Shown here: positions 8,976 through 16,817 of the stretch, in pieces
Position numbering within the stretch: position 1 is the first letter of the stretch
Layout: every line of letters starts with the position of its first letter
Source of the DNA: Cyclobacteriaceae bacterium
GTDB lineage: Bacteria > Bacteroidota > Bacteroidia > Cytophagales > Cyclobacteriaceae
DNA: 64,000 nt
Assembly (NCBI GenBank): GCA_020436165.1
Contig: JAGQYI010000010.1
Location: 62,001-126,000 of the forward strand
Reading direction: 5' to 3'
Notes under the pieces: generated by a model
Databases searched by the model: none
Told to the model about the DNA's origin: nothing
Seen by the model: the letters and a program-made list of their open reading frames with translations, nothing else
Made by a program: the position numbers and the translations under genes

Positions 8976-9275
8976 TTACATGATTTTAAGCCTATCCAGG
9001 TTTTGGTGACTATTCCAAAACGTTAACAGGTCAATTCTATGCTTATCAACAATTCTATAATAAAGTGATAGATGTTTATTGATAACACACTTATGTATAT
9101 TTTCTTTTTTGTGCAAAGGATAAGCCCTAGGATTTTCTCTGATTATTTCAATTACTGCATCTACTCTATCCAGAAATTTATTAATGGTGAAGTTGTCCCA
9201 GGATTTTATAAGATATTCAATGTTTTCGTTAAAGGAGATTTCGGCTTCTTTGGTCCAGGTTATGATTGTGCTCAT
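8976..9275 (-). CDS. ParE/RelE-family toxin of a type II toxin-antitoxin pair
   Basis: A 99-residue basic protein with the ParE/RelE layout: an N-terminal helical hairpin (WTKEAEISFNENIEYLIKSW), a second helix (FLDRVDAVIEIIRENP), then strands with CVINKHLSLYYRIVDKHRIDLLTFWNSHQ. Family members either poison gyrase (ParE) or cleave mRNA on the ribosome (RelE); the sequence alone does not decide which. Its ATG overlaps the antitoxin stop by four bases, the usual antitoxin-first order. Confidence 0.85.
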   Translation of the reverse strand: MSTIITWTKEAEISFNENIEYLIKSWDNFTINKFLDRVDAVIEIIRENPRAYPLHKKENIHKCVINKHLSLYYRIVDKHRIDLLTFWNSHQNLDRLKIM

Positions 9276-9499
9276 TTGCCATATTTTTCTCTCATTTCTT
9301 GTATTACGAGTTCGTGTGGTCTGCCTTCTCCTTTTTCTGATTGCTCCAATGCTTTATTAATAGAGGCTTCAAGCAATTCGTCATTTTCTTCTTTTTTTAT
9401 TGCATAATCCAGCAAATGGTTGAAAGCCTGGATTAGAGAGGAGTCGTTAATCTTCTGAATGCGTTCTATCAGTGTTGCTTTTTCCAATTGAATATCCAT
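9272..9499 (-). CDS. antitoxin of the ParE/RelE-type pair
   Basis: A 75-residue acidic, helical protein directly upstream of the toxin gene, overlapping it as ATGA. The LIERIQKINDSSLIQAFNHLLDYAIKK region looks like a dimerising helical segment, and the C-terminal half, rich in Glu and Lys, would wrap the toxin. I see no textbook ribbon-helix-helix or HTH motif, so autorepression of the operon is an inference from the family. This pattern is common among small antitoxins of Bacteroidota. Confidence 0.78.
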   Translation of the reverse strand: MDIQLEKATLIERIQKINDSSLIQAFNHLLDYAIKKEENDELLEASINKALEQSEKGEGRPHELVIQEMREKYGK

Positions 9500-9571
9500 A
9501 ATACGAAAGTTGACTATATGTAAAATTAACTATTTTGAAAGTATATATCAATTGGCTTTTCAATTAACTAA

Positions 9572-10183
9572 TCACTCAAACGGCTGCCTAATAATCGTTT
9601 TCCATTTTTCAGGGGCAGCTCTTCGGATGTCGGATAAATATATTTCGTGATGCTTACCGCTTAGCCTATTGCCATTTGAAGTAATAAACGCATGCACTTT
9701 TTGAATGTTGGGGCCTTCTTCTGAAAACGGGCCAATGTGCATAATTTGGGCTGCTTTGCCTTCTTTAAACGATTCAAACCTGATTTTATCCAGGGCGGGA
9801 GGGTTTTTCTTTTGTCGTACCTGCTCAATGGCTTTTTCAACCATTTCTCGGGTAATAAACTCTGGCTGCATCATCAGGGAAGTCCACTTCCAATCGTCTT
9901 TTTTGTTAGCATCAAATTGGGTCATGTCGTCTACCCACCAGAGGCCTTCCAGGGGCATTACTCCATAGTCTATACCTAAATCACTTTTTTTAACCATAAA
10001 TTTCAGGGTGTAGGCAACCGGAAATAGTGCTTCTATTGAATTTTTATAATCAACCGAAGTGTTGGGGTCACCCTGGCCGTCAATCATCAGGTAGTTCATG
10101 GCAGGAACATCCACCATTTCTACCTTTTTTGTGGAGGGTTTGTAAAGATGTTTTAGCTCTTTCTTGTAATCAATCTTTTTCAT
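9572..10183 (-). CDS. GyrI-like small-molecule-binding domain protein
   Basis: A 203-residue cytoplasmic protein. The opening MVDVPAMNYLMIDGQGDPN and the segment AAQIMHIGPFSEEGPNIQKVHAFI, which holds the conserved glycine-proline turn and the GyrI-type helix, match the stand-alone GyrI-like (SHS2-fold) ligand-binding family found next to regulators. It lies seven bases downstream of an AraC regulator that carries its own GyrI-like domain, so the two probably share an operon and perhaps a ligand. The ligand is unknown. Confidence 0.82.
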   Translation of the reverse strand: MKKIDYKKELKHLYKPSTKKVEMVDVPAMNYLMIDGQGDPNTSVDYKNSIEALFPVAYTLKFMVKKSDLGIDYGVMPLEGLWWVDDMTQFDANKKDDWKWTSLMMQPEFITREMVEKAIEQVRQKKNPPALDKIRFESFKEGKAAQIMHIGPFSEEGPNIQKVHAFITSNGNRLSGKHHEIYLSDIRRAAPEKWKTIIRQPFE

Positions 10184-10189
10184 GACGGG

Positions 10190-11056
10190 TTATTTTATAG
10201 GAAGGTAAATTTCAGTTATCAATTCTTCTGTACCGGTATCATTTGGTGAATTCACATAATGGTCAAAAACCTCATTATCCCGTAGCTCATGGTCGCTTTT
10301 TAGTAGCCATTCCTTGAAAATTAATCCATAGACAACAGGAAAATGAGTATAACTTCCTTTGTAGGTAAATACGGCATACTTGCCCCCTTTTAACTCTTTT
10401 ATTCCTACTTCGCCTTCCGGGCGAATATCTTTTTCAAGGCTTATACAGGCATTGTACTCACACTTATTTTCCTTAACAATTTCAGGGTTATCGTAAGAGA
10501 TACCCAAGAGTTGGGTTTCTTTTCTCAATAAGCCGTTTTTGTCGGCAAAATGCATAAGCGTGTTCCAGGCTTTTCCGGTACTCTCCGATCCGTAAGGCCC
10601 AAAGGCCCTGACAAAAGCAACCCTAGTAGGTGGTATGGATTTTATTATGGGCAGAAAATCAAAATTTATTTTGGTCGGGGTTTCCATGTTCTCAAACGGT
10701 TTGAGTGATTCATGCTGAAGTCGGTATTCCGAGGGTGAAAGATGGAAATGCTTGCTAAAAGCAGCGCTAAAAGAGGAAAGTGTTTCATAGCCAACCGCTA
10801 TAGAGATGTCTGTAACGGAACTATTGGAGAAGAGTAATAGATGGGCTCCTTTCTCCAACCGTTTTCGCTTAATGTAGGCGCCCAGTGGCTCGCCTAAAAA
10901 AGCAGATAGTATTCTATGAAAGTGAAAGGGAGAGAAGTGGCCAACTTCGGCAAGCTCTTTTAACAAAAACGACTTACCGATGTTATCCTGGATATAGGTT
11001 AATACCCTGTTTATCCTTTTTTGATAGTCATTGTTTATGTCTTGGCTTTGAGGCAT
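10190..11056 (-). CDS. AraC-family transcriptional regulator with C-terminal GyrI-like domain
   Basis: A 288-residue protein. The N-terminal AraC DNA-binding domain (about residues 10-110) contains both helix-turn-helix units: LKELAEVGHFSPFHFHRIL, then VTDISIAVGYETLSSFSAAFSKHFHLSP. A GyrI-like effector domain follows (about 125-288), with RVAFVRAFGPYG and the closing ELITEIYLPIK. This is the MarA/SoxS/Rob-like architecture of BmrR-type multidrug sensors, so a small-molecule activator is likely by family. It should regulate its own operon with the GyrI-like protein that follows. Confidence 0.9.
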   Translation of the reverse strand: MPQSQDINNDYQKRINRVLTYIQDNIGKSFLLKELAEVGHFSPFHFHRILSAFLGEPLGAYIKRKRLEKGAHLLLFSNSSVTDISIAVGYETLSSFSAAFSKHFHLSPSEYRLQHESLKPFENMETPTKINFDFLPIIKSIPPTRVAFVRAFGPYGSESTGKAWNTLMHFADKNGLLRKETQLLGISYDNPEIVKENKCEYNACISLEKDIRPEGEVGIKELKGGKYAVFTYKGSYTHFPVVYGLIFKEWLLKSDHELRDNEVFDHYVNSPNDTGTEELITEIYLPIK

Positions 11057-11235
11057 GGCTTAGTGCTTGGTACAAATGTCAGCATGGGGCCTTTAACTTA
11101 CATGCTCAATCTTGCTTTTGTTTTGTGTAATTCAAGAATCGAATTTAGGTTGAGCTATAAGTATTAGATTTATTCAAGGGTTTTCGTATATTAAGTTAAT
11201 TTTTGCATAAAGTCACCAAACATTAAAATCATTTA

Positions 11236-11733
11236 ATGATTGACATTGAAAATTTCATAAATTTTGCTGTTGACCTAGGGTTTAGTTTTAATCAACCAAT
11301 ACAATTAAAGTCAACAGAATGTGCATCTACTGATTTAGTTGCTTTGTTGGGAGTTGCCAATGGCCAAAGTACAGGTTCACAGCCATTGTTTAGGAGGACA
11401 TTTGGGGGAAGCTTTATTAAGTATACATTTTTGGACTGGACAAATATTCAGAGAATCACTAATGAAATTGTATCTAACCCAAATTTCCAAAATTATATCT
11501 CCAGGAACCTAATGCATTTTGCAATGTATTCTACATCAGAGAATAATTATGAATACTCAGGTTCTTTTGCTATTTCTGATTCCAATGAAATTTTTAAATG
11601 CAATTTTTCTGAATATGATAGATTCAATATTGTAAGAGATATTTCCCAAATAAAATTTAGTTCCAACATGTTCGATTTTATAACCACACAAAAACAACTT
11701 TTAACATGGGATATGCTACAGAATTATAAATAG
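11236..11733 (+). CDS. orphan 165-residue protein, possibly SUKH (SMI1/KNR4)-like
   Basis: I do not recognise this with confidence. It is a single plus-strand ORF between two minus-strand genes, noticeably more A+T-rich and richer in Asn, Ser and Phe than its neighbours. Features that recall the SUKH fold are an N-terminal helix (IENFINFAVDLGF), a helix ending LLGVANGQSTG like the xxxNG loop of SMI1/KNR4 proteins, and a later YSGSFAISDSNEIF strand pair. SUKH proteins often act as immunity proteins to toxins, but no toxin gene is adjacent. It may be a recent insertion. Confidence 0.5.
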   Translation: MIDIENFINFAVDLGFSFNQPIQLKSTECASTDLVALLGVANGQSTGSQPLFRRTFGGSFIKYTFLDWTNIQRITNEIVSNPNFQNYISRNLMHFAMYSTSENNYEYSGSFAISDSNEIFKCNFSEYDRFNIVRDISQIKFSSNMFDFITTQKQLLTWDMLQNYK

Positions 11734-11763
11734 GAAAACAATAGTTTAAAGAATCCAAAAAGA

Positions 11764-12948
11764 TCAATACTCAAACACTCCTAATGCACTTTTAATGGTA
11801 AGCTTCTTGCTTTCGGAGCCTTCTACTCTGCCAACAATCTGTGCATCCACTCCAAAGCTTTTGGAAATGGAAATAATTTCTTCAGCGAACTCTTGAGGAA
11901 GGTAAATCTCCATTCGGTGCCCCATATTAAACACTTTGTACATTTCCTGCCAGTCGGTTAGGCTCTCTTCCTGGATAATCCTGAAAAGGGGAGGCAAATC
12001 GAACAGGTTATCCTTTATTACATGTACGTTATCTACACCCTGCGTGTCGTCAGGCAGGAAGTGAAGCACCTTGGTTTGGGCGCCCCCACTGCAGTGCACC
12101 ATTCCGTGTATATGCTTGCGGTGCTCTTTTAGCACTTTGGCAATTACGGGAGCATAGGTGCGCGTAGGGGAGAGTACCAGCTTACCGGCATCCAATGACA
12201 TACCAGGTACAGGATCTGTAAGTAAATAACTACCTGTAAAAACAAGTTCTCTGGGTACCAATGGGTCGTATGCTTCAGGGTATTTTTGCGCGTACTCGTG
12301 GTCAAATACATCGTGACGGGCTGAGGTAAGTCCGTTACTACCCATGCCTCCGTTGTACTCAGTTTCGTAGTTGGCCTGGCCAAATGATGCCAGCCCAACA
12401 ATCACATCACCCGGTTGAATGTTATGGTTGGAAATCACATCTTCCCGTTTCATACGGGCGGTTACTGTGCTATCTACAATTATGGTGCGGGCAAGGTCGC
12501 CCACATCAGCAGTTTCACCTCCAGTACTGATAATGTTCATTCCGTTATCACGGAGCATTTGGAGTACTTCTTCCGTTCCATTTATAATAGCAGCAATTAC
12601 TTCACCCGGAATTAGATTCTTATTACGCCCAATGGTAGAGGAGAGTAATATATTGTCAGTTGCACCAACACAAAGCAGATCGTCTGTGTTCATAACCACA
12701 GCATCCTGGGCAATTCCTTTCCAAACCGAAAGATCACCGGTTTCTTTCCAGTACATGTAAGCCAGCGATGACTTGGTGCCGGCACCATCGGCATGCATTA
12801 TATTACAATAGGCCTCATCCCCGCCAATAAAATCTTCCACTATTTTGCAAAAAGCCTTTGGGAAAAGACCCTTGTCAAGGTGTTTTATGGCACTGTGAAC
12901 ATCTTCTTTATCGGCAGAAACACCGCGTTGCATGTACTTATTGCTCAT
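11764..12948 (-). CDS. purM: phosphoribosylformylglycinamidine cyclo-ligase (AIR synthase)
   Basis: Closes the imidazole ring in purine synthesis, converting FGAM to AIR with ATP. The 394-residue length and the opening YMQRGVSADKEDVHSAIKHLDKG are characteristic of the Bacteroidota PurM version. The ATP-binding and dimer motifs HADGAGTKSSLA, VMNTDDLLCVGA and ISTGGETADVGD are intact, and the C-terminal lid contains MVHCSGGAQTKV and VFNMGHRMEI. It stands alone, with no other pur gene in the window. A -7 box lies four bases ahead of the ATG. Confidence 0.93.
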   Translation of the reverse strand: MSNKYMQRGVSADKEDVHSAIKHLDKGLFPKAFCKIVEDFIGGDEAYCNIMHADGAGTKSSLAYMYWKETGDLSVWKGIAQDAVVMNTDDLLCVGATDNILLSSTIGRNKNLIPGEVIAAIINGTEEVLQMLRDNGMNIISTGGETADVGDLARTIIVDSTVTARMKREDVISNHNIQPGDVIVGLASFGQANYETEYNGGMGSNGLTSARHDVFDHEYAQKYPEAYDPLVPRELVFTGSYLLTDPVPGMSLDAGKLVLSPTRTYAPVIAKVLKEHRKHIHGMVHCSGGAQTKVLHFLPDDTQGVDNVHVIKDNLFDLPPLFRIIQEESLTDWQEMYKVFNMGHRMEIYLPQEFAEEIISISKSFGVDAQIVGRVEGSESKKLTIKSALGVFEY

Positions 12949-12952
12949 ACGG

Positions 12953-12960
12953 CAAAGGTA
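12953..12960 (-). promoter_or_regulatory. -7 box (TACCTTTG) immediately before purM
   Basis: On the minus strand TACCTTTG is followed by four bases and then the purM ATG at 12948, so the transcript would start at or inside the start codon. No convincing -33 TTG is visible upstream. It lies in the 39-base gap after the PorE-type gene stop. Confidence 0.4.
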
Positions 12961-12987
12961 CTAAAAACAGTAGTGTTAGTTACTTAA

Positions 12988-15036
12988 TTATGGAGTGTTG
13001 TTGGATGAATCATCATCCTTGAAATACTTGTCCTCATCAAAGTATTTTTCTTCCACTTCTTCTTCTGGTTTTTGCCGTTTTGTGGCATCAATTTGGGTTA
13101 CTTTAAACTCGGTACGCCTGTTTTTCTGACGACCCTCCGGGTTGTCGGTACCATCCGGGTTGGTGTTGCGTGCAATAGGCCGTGACTCTCCATAGCCTTT
13201 GGCTGTGATTCTGCTTCGGTCAATGCCGGATTTCACAATGTAGTCCACTGCACTTTCAGCCCTTCGTTGAGAAAGGCGCATGTTATACGATTCCGTATCT
13301 ACGCTATCTGTATGCGAACTTAATTCAATACTTATTTCAGGGTTGTCTTTCAAAATATCTACCAGCTTGTCCAGTTCCTGAGCTGCATCCGGCCGGATGT
13401 CCCATTTAGCAAAGTCGTAGTAAATATTTTCAAGCACAATGGCTTTGTCTATAATAATAGGCTCCAGATAAATAAGTGTATCAAAAGTAACATTGGTTAC
13501 GAGTTGTTTCAACTCTTCCTGAGGAATGGACCTTCCAACAGTGCTGTAATCCAGTCGGGTTACGTAGTACTTTTGAGCATCTGCTCCTTCTTTGCCGGCC
13601 ATGAGCACGTAGTTTTCATTTTCGTATACCCTGAAATTGAAATTGCCACCTTCATCTGTTACTACTTCGTCCAGCACATTGTTTTCGAAGTCAACCAGCG
13701 ATACTCTTACATTAGATAATATTTCTGTGGAGTCCTTTTCATCGTGGGTTAGGGTTAGCCCGTGCAAAAAGTAATTAACTGTTCTTAGGTTAGGATCCTC
13801 ATTTACAAAGGTATAGATATCATCATCTCCTTTGCCTTCCGGCCGGTTGGAGGTAAAGAAACCCCTGTCTGCTGAAAACAGGAACATACCGAAGTCATCA
13901 CTTGAGGTGTTTACAGGTTGACCAAGATTTTCTACTTCAACTTCGCCTGCTTTTCTGCTGGCAACAAAAATGTCAAGTCCTCCAAAGCCGGGATGCCCCG
14001 TTGAAGAAAAATACAGTTTGCCATCATCAGCAACATAGGGGAACATTTCATCTCCGGGAGTGTTAATGGGAGTGCCCAAATTTTGGGGCTTGCTAAAACG
14101 CCCGCGGCTATTCATTCGGGCTGAATAAAGGTCTATACCACCTTGCGCTTTAGGATCGGGTCGGTTAGAAGCAAAATATAAAGTTCGGCCATCGCGGCTG
14201 AAAGCCGGTGAAGAGTCCCACGAATCAGGCCGGCTTATAGATAAAATGCGTGGTTCGGACCATGAATTGTTTCTAAACCTGGTTATGTATAAGCTAACAT
14301 CTGCAGCTCCTTTGCGTTTGCCTGTATTTCCTTTGGCAAAAACCATAGTCTTACCATCGGGCGAAAATGTTACAGAACCTTCATTGGTGTTGTAATCGTT
14401 GATCAAATCGGGCATTTTTTTCAACGTGGTGGTATCAACTCGTGCGCCTCTGGTTTCTGCCTGGTAAATATCAGTAAATCCGGTTCCCGTGGCCTTATAT
14501 ACTTTATTGCTTAGCCTGTTACTTGTAAAATAAAGCTCTCCATTGCTATAAACGGGACTGTACTCTGCATTGGAGGTATTAATAATATCAAGGTTTTTAA
14601 CCCTGTAATAGTTCTTTTTAGCCATTATAATCTTTAGCTCTGCAAGGTTGGAAAGCTCCCTCTGAGCCATGTCTGTCATTTCATCATCTTTAGAAACCTT
14701 TAAAAAACTTTCCAGTTCCTTTTCGGTTTCATCGTACTTGGCCAGTTCTTTGTAGCCAATTGCCAGATAATAATAGGCGTTTGGATCTTTGTACTTCTTT
14801 TTAATTGCTTCTTCGTAGTACGGTATGGCTTGCTTGATACGGTTAGATAAACGATAGGCCTCAGCTATTTTGAAATTGGCCTTGGCAGCATGCTTAGGGG
14901 AATTAAGCTTTTTCTGATAGCGTTCAATAGCTACCTCATACTCACCACGCTTATATTTTTTATCAGCTTTTTTTATGCCTTGAGCATGCGTGTAAACGAA
15001 TGAAAAAACAAGCAGTATGCTTAGAAGTATTCTCAT
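12988..15036 (-). CDS. porE: PorE-type OmpA-family protein (TPR, WD40-like, CRD, OmpA domains)
   Basis: A 682-residue exported protein with a signal peptide ending THAQ. Domain order: TPR helices (about residues 20-135), a PD40/WD40-like beta propeller with repeats such as SPDGKTMVFAKGNTG, SRDGRTLYFASNRPD and ADDGKLYFSSTGHPG (about 150-395), a carboxypeptidase-regulatory-like beta sandwich (about 425-520), then an OmpA peptidoglycan-binding domain (about 550-665) with LSSHTDS and GRQKNRRTEF. This is the exact layout of PorE, which anchors the type IX secretion complex to peptidoglycan. Bacteroidota carry several paralogues of this layout, so orthology is likely but not certain. Confidence 0.8.
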   Translation of the reverse strand: MRILLSILLVFSFVYTHAQGIKKADKKYKRGEYEVAIERYQKKLNSPKHAAKANFKIAEAYRLSNRIKQAIPYYEEAIKKKYKDPNAYYYLAIGYKELAKYDETEKELESFLKVSKDDEMTDMAQRELSNLAELKIIMAKKNYYRVKNLDIINTSNAEYSPVYSNGELYFTSNRLSNKVYKATGTGFTDIYQAETRGARVDTTTLKKMPDLINDYNTNEGSVTFSPDGKTMVFAKGNTGKRKGAADVSLYITRFRNNSWSEPRILSISRPDSWDSSPAFSRDGRTLYFASNRPDPKAQGGIDLYSARMNSRGRFSKPQNLGTPINTPGDEMFPYVADDGKLYFSSTGHPGFGGLDIFVASRKAGEVEVENLGQPVNTSSDDFGMFLFSADRGFFTSNRPEGKGDDDIYTFVNEDPNLRTVNYFLHGLTLTHDEKDSTEILSNVRVSLVDFENNVLDEVVTDEGGNFNFRVYENENYVLMAGKEGADAQKYYVTRLDYSTVGRSIPQEELKQLVTNVTFDTLIYLEPIIIDKAIVLENIYYDFAKWDIRPDAAQELDKLVDILKDNPEISIELSSHTDSVDTESYNMRLSQRRAESAVDYIVKSGIDRSRITAKGYGESRPIARNTNPDGTDNPEGRQKNRRTEFKVTQIDATKRQKPEEEVEEKYFDEDKYFKDDDSSNNTP

Positions 15037-15037
15037 A

Positions 15038-15520
15038 TTAAAAGTACCTATTTAACCAGGTGTCTTTGGCTGGGACAATCCATTCGCTATCGAAAGAATC
15101 CACAGTTTGTACCAAGTTATTAAAAGTTTTTGTGTCTTGCGAAATAATTCCCTCATTCACTTTAGTTGGTATGGAAGATAGCTGTTCAACAAACACTTCA
15201 TTGTTTGCTAAAAATGCCACCTGGGTTCTGTCCATAAAGTTAAGACCATATTGGTTTTCCAATTGCTTAACCTGGCTTACAGAAGAATCTATGGAGCACC
15301 CCGTTGCCATATTATGGCCTTCGTCTACAGCAATTACCAAAAATCGATTATGTACTATTTGAAACGAGCTTTTTAATCCTGCACCATGCGCAGACCAGCC
15401 ATCACAAAACGACCTTAACTGAGAAGAGATTCCTTCTGTTTCAACAGAAGTTAATTCTCTATTGGACTGATATATCCAGACGCGAGCAGTTTTTGGTAGT
15501 TCATTAAAATCTATGTACAT
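15038..15520 (-). CDS. conserved small protein of unknown function
   Basis: I place the start at the ATG at 15520 (160 residues); an upstream ATG at 15592 lies beyond the probable -7 box. The protein opens MYIDFNELPKTARVWIYQSNRELT and has no signal peptide. From memory, Bacteroidota homologues of about this length are often labelled 'ABC transporter ATPase', but I see no Walker A, Walker B or signature motif, so that label is not supported. It ends one base before the PorE-type gene begins, so the two are co-transcribed. Confidence 0.7.
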   Translation of the reverse strand: MYIDFNELPKTARVWIYQSNRELTSVETEGISSQLRSFCDGWSAHGAGLKSSFQIVHNRFLVIAVDEGHNMATGCSIDSSVSQVKQLENQYGLNFMDRTQVAFLANNEVFVEQLSSIPTKVNEGIISQDTKTFNNLVQTVDSFDSEWIVPAKDTWLNRYF

Positions 15521-15565
15521 AGTAAGGTATAGTAACGATCGAACAATATAAAGGTTTGCCTTCCC

Positions 15566-15573
15566 CAAATATA
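15566..15573 (-). promoter_or_regulatory. -7 box upstream of the 15520 gene and porE
   Basis: On the minus strand this reads TATATTTG, an exact TAnnTTTG match, 45 bases before the ATG at 15520. No clear -33 element is seen. It supports the shorter start of the 160-residue protein. Confidence 0.4.
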
Positions 15574-15616
15574 GAGAATGCTTGGTGTTCATTAAGAAGA
15601 AAAATGGCTTTCTTCC

Positions 15617-16408
15617 CTACAAATCTTCTGCTTGAGCAATCAATTCGGCAAGGTCATAAACCTTGACTTCTTCCTCTTTTTCTTTGGCTTTAACACCATC
15701 CGAAAGCATAGTAAGGCAGAATGGGCAGGCAGAAGCAATTATTTTAGCGCCTGTTTCGAGGGCTTCTTCTGTGCGTTCCACATTTATTTCCTTGGTACCG
15801 GGTTCAGAATCCTTGAACATTTGTGCGCCACCGGCTCCGCAGCAAAGCCCGTTGGTCTTGCAACGCTTCATTTCTACCAACTCGGTGTCCAGTGCTTCTA
15901 GTACTCTCCTGGGCGCCTCATATACATTATTGGCCCGGCCAAGGTAGCAGGAATCATGGTACGTAATTTTTTGACCTTTAAAGGCCTGGCCATCTGCCGG
16001 CTTTACCTTGCCTTCATCTATTAATTGTTGCAGAAAGGTGGAGTGGTGGATAACTTCATAGTTTCCACCTAAAGCAGGGTATTCATTTTTTAGTGTATTG
16101 AAGCAGTGTGGGCATGCTGTTACAATTTTCTTTACATTATATCCCTCAAAAACCTGAATGTTGGACATGGCCTGCATCTGAAATAAAAACTCATTTCCAG
16201 CCCTTCGAGCAGGGTCACCTGTGCAGGATTCTTCCTGACCCAAAACAGCAAACGATACACCAACTTTGTTGAGAATTTTAACAAAGGCTTTGGTTACGCT
16301 TTTGTAGCGGTCGTCAAACGAACCGGCACACCCTACCCAAAATAAGATTTCAGGACTTTCGCCTTTGGCGGCCATTTCGGCCATGGTTGGAATATTATAT
16401 GTTGACAT
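15617..16408 (-). CDS. (Fe-S)-binding protein with two CCG domains (HdrB/GlpC-like)
   Basis: A 263-residue cytoplasmic protein with two cysteine-rich CCG-type repeats, ending in ACPHCFNTL (first) and LCCGAGGAQMF with ACPFCLTML (second). Such domains bind a non-cubane iron-sulfur cluster in heterodisulfide reductase subunit B and in the third part of GlpC/LldE-type enzymes. Together with the membrane gene at 16818 it forms a split HdrB-HdrC-like module that probably passes electrons between quinone and an unknown partner. The two halves are separated by a four-helix-bundle gene. Confidence 0.88.
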   Translation of the reverse strand: MSTYNIPTMAEMAAKGESPEILFWVGCAGSFDDRYKSVTKAFVKILNKVGVSFAVLGQEESCTGDPARRAGNEFLFQMQAMSNIQVFEGYNVKKIVTACPHCFNTLKNEYPALGGNYEVIHHSTFLQQLIDEGKVKPADGQAFKGQKITYHDSCYLGRANNVYEAPRRVLEALDTELVEMKRCKTNGLCCGAGGAQMFKDSEPGTKEINVERTEEALETGAKIIASACPFCLTMLSDGVKAKEKEEEVKVYDLAELIAQAEDL

Positions 16409-16428
16409 TATGATTTAAGATTTTTGAT

Positions 16429-16785
16429 TTACGACTTAATGCTTTGTTTTGCTTTTAGGGTTGTAATAGATTTTACCAGAATAGCTAATAGTTGATCTCC
16501 TTCATCATGCATTGATTTCCATTGCTTGCTTTCTTTGGAAGATAGTTCCATTATTAGCTCTATGAAGAATAAGGATTCATCCAATTCTTCTTCTACAATT
16601 TTCAACTTGTTAACAAAGTCCTTAGCTGATTTTGCCCTGCAGGCTGCGCGATAATTTGCGCCAACAGAGCTAGAACTTCTTACCAACTGTCTCTTATAAT
16701 CTAAAAATTCATTTGGTAAGGTTTGACAGAGCTTCCATCCGTCAATGGCAAATTTCTTTGTTCGTTTTAGTAGCTCTTCTTTCAC
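16429..16785 (-). CDS. four-helix bundle protein (S23/IVP family)
   Basis: A 118-residue helical protein with the family block CQTLPNEFLDYKRQLVRSSSSVGANYRAACRAKSAKDFVNKLKIVEEELDES. Members of this family were first seen encoded inside intervening sequences of 23S rRNA and are common as single genes in Bacteroidota; their function is unknown. Here it interrupts an iron-sulfur operon, lying 20 bases past the CCG-domain gene on one side and 32 bases from the membrane subunit on the other. That position suggests insertion as a small mobile cassette. Confidence 0.88.
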   Translation of the reverse strand: MKEELLKRTKKFAIDGWKLCQTLPNEFLDYKRQLVRSSSSVGANYRAACRAKSAKDFVNKLKIVEEELDESLFFIELIMELSSKESKQWKSMHDEGDQLLAILVKSITTLKAKQSIKS

Positions 16786-16817
16786 TGGTACTAATTCTTA
16801 ATCCGTAACTCTAAAGT

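Noticed and set aside
15038-15520. ABC transporter ATPase label for this gene
   Set aside because: No Walker A, Walker B or signature motif is present.
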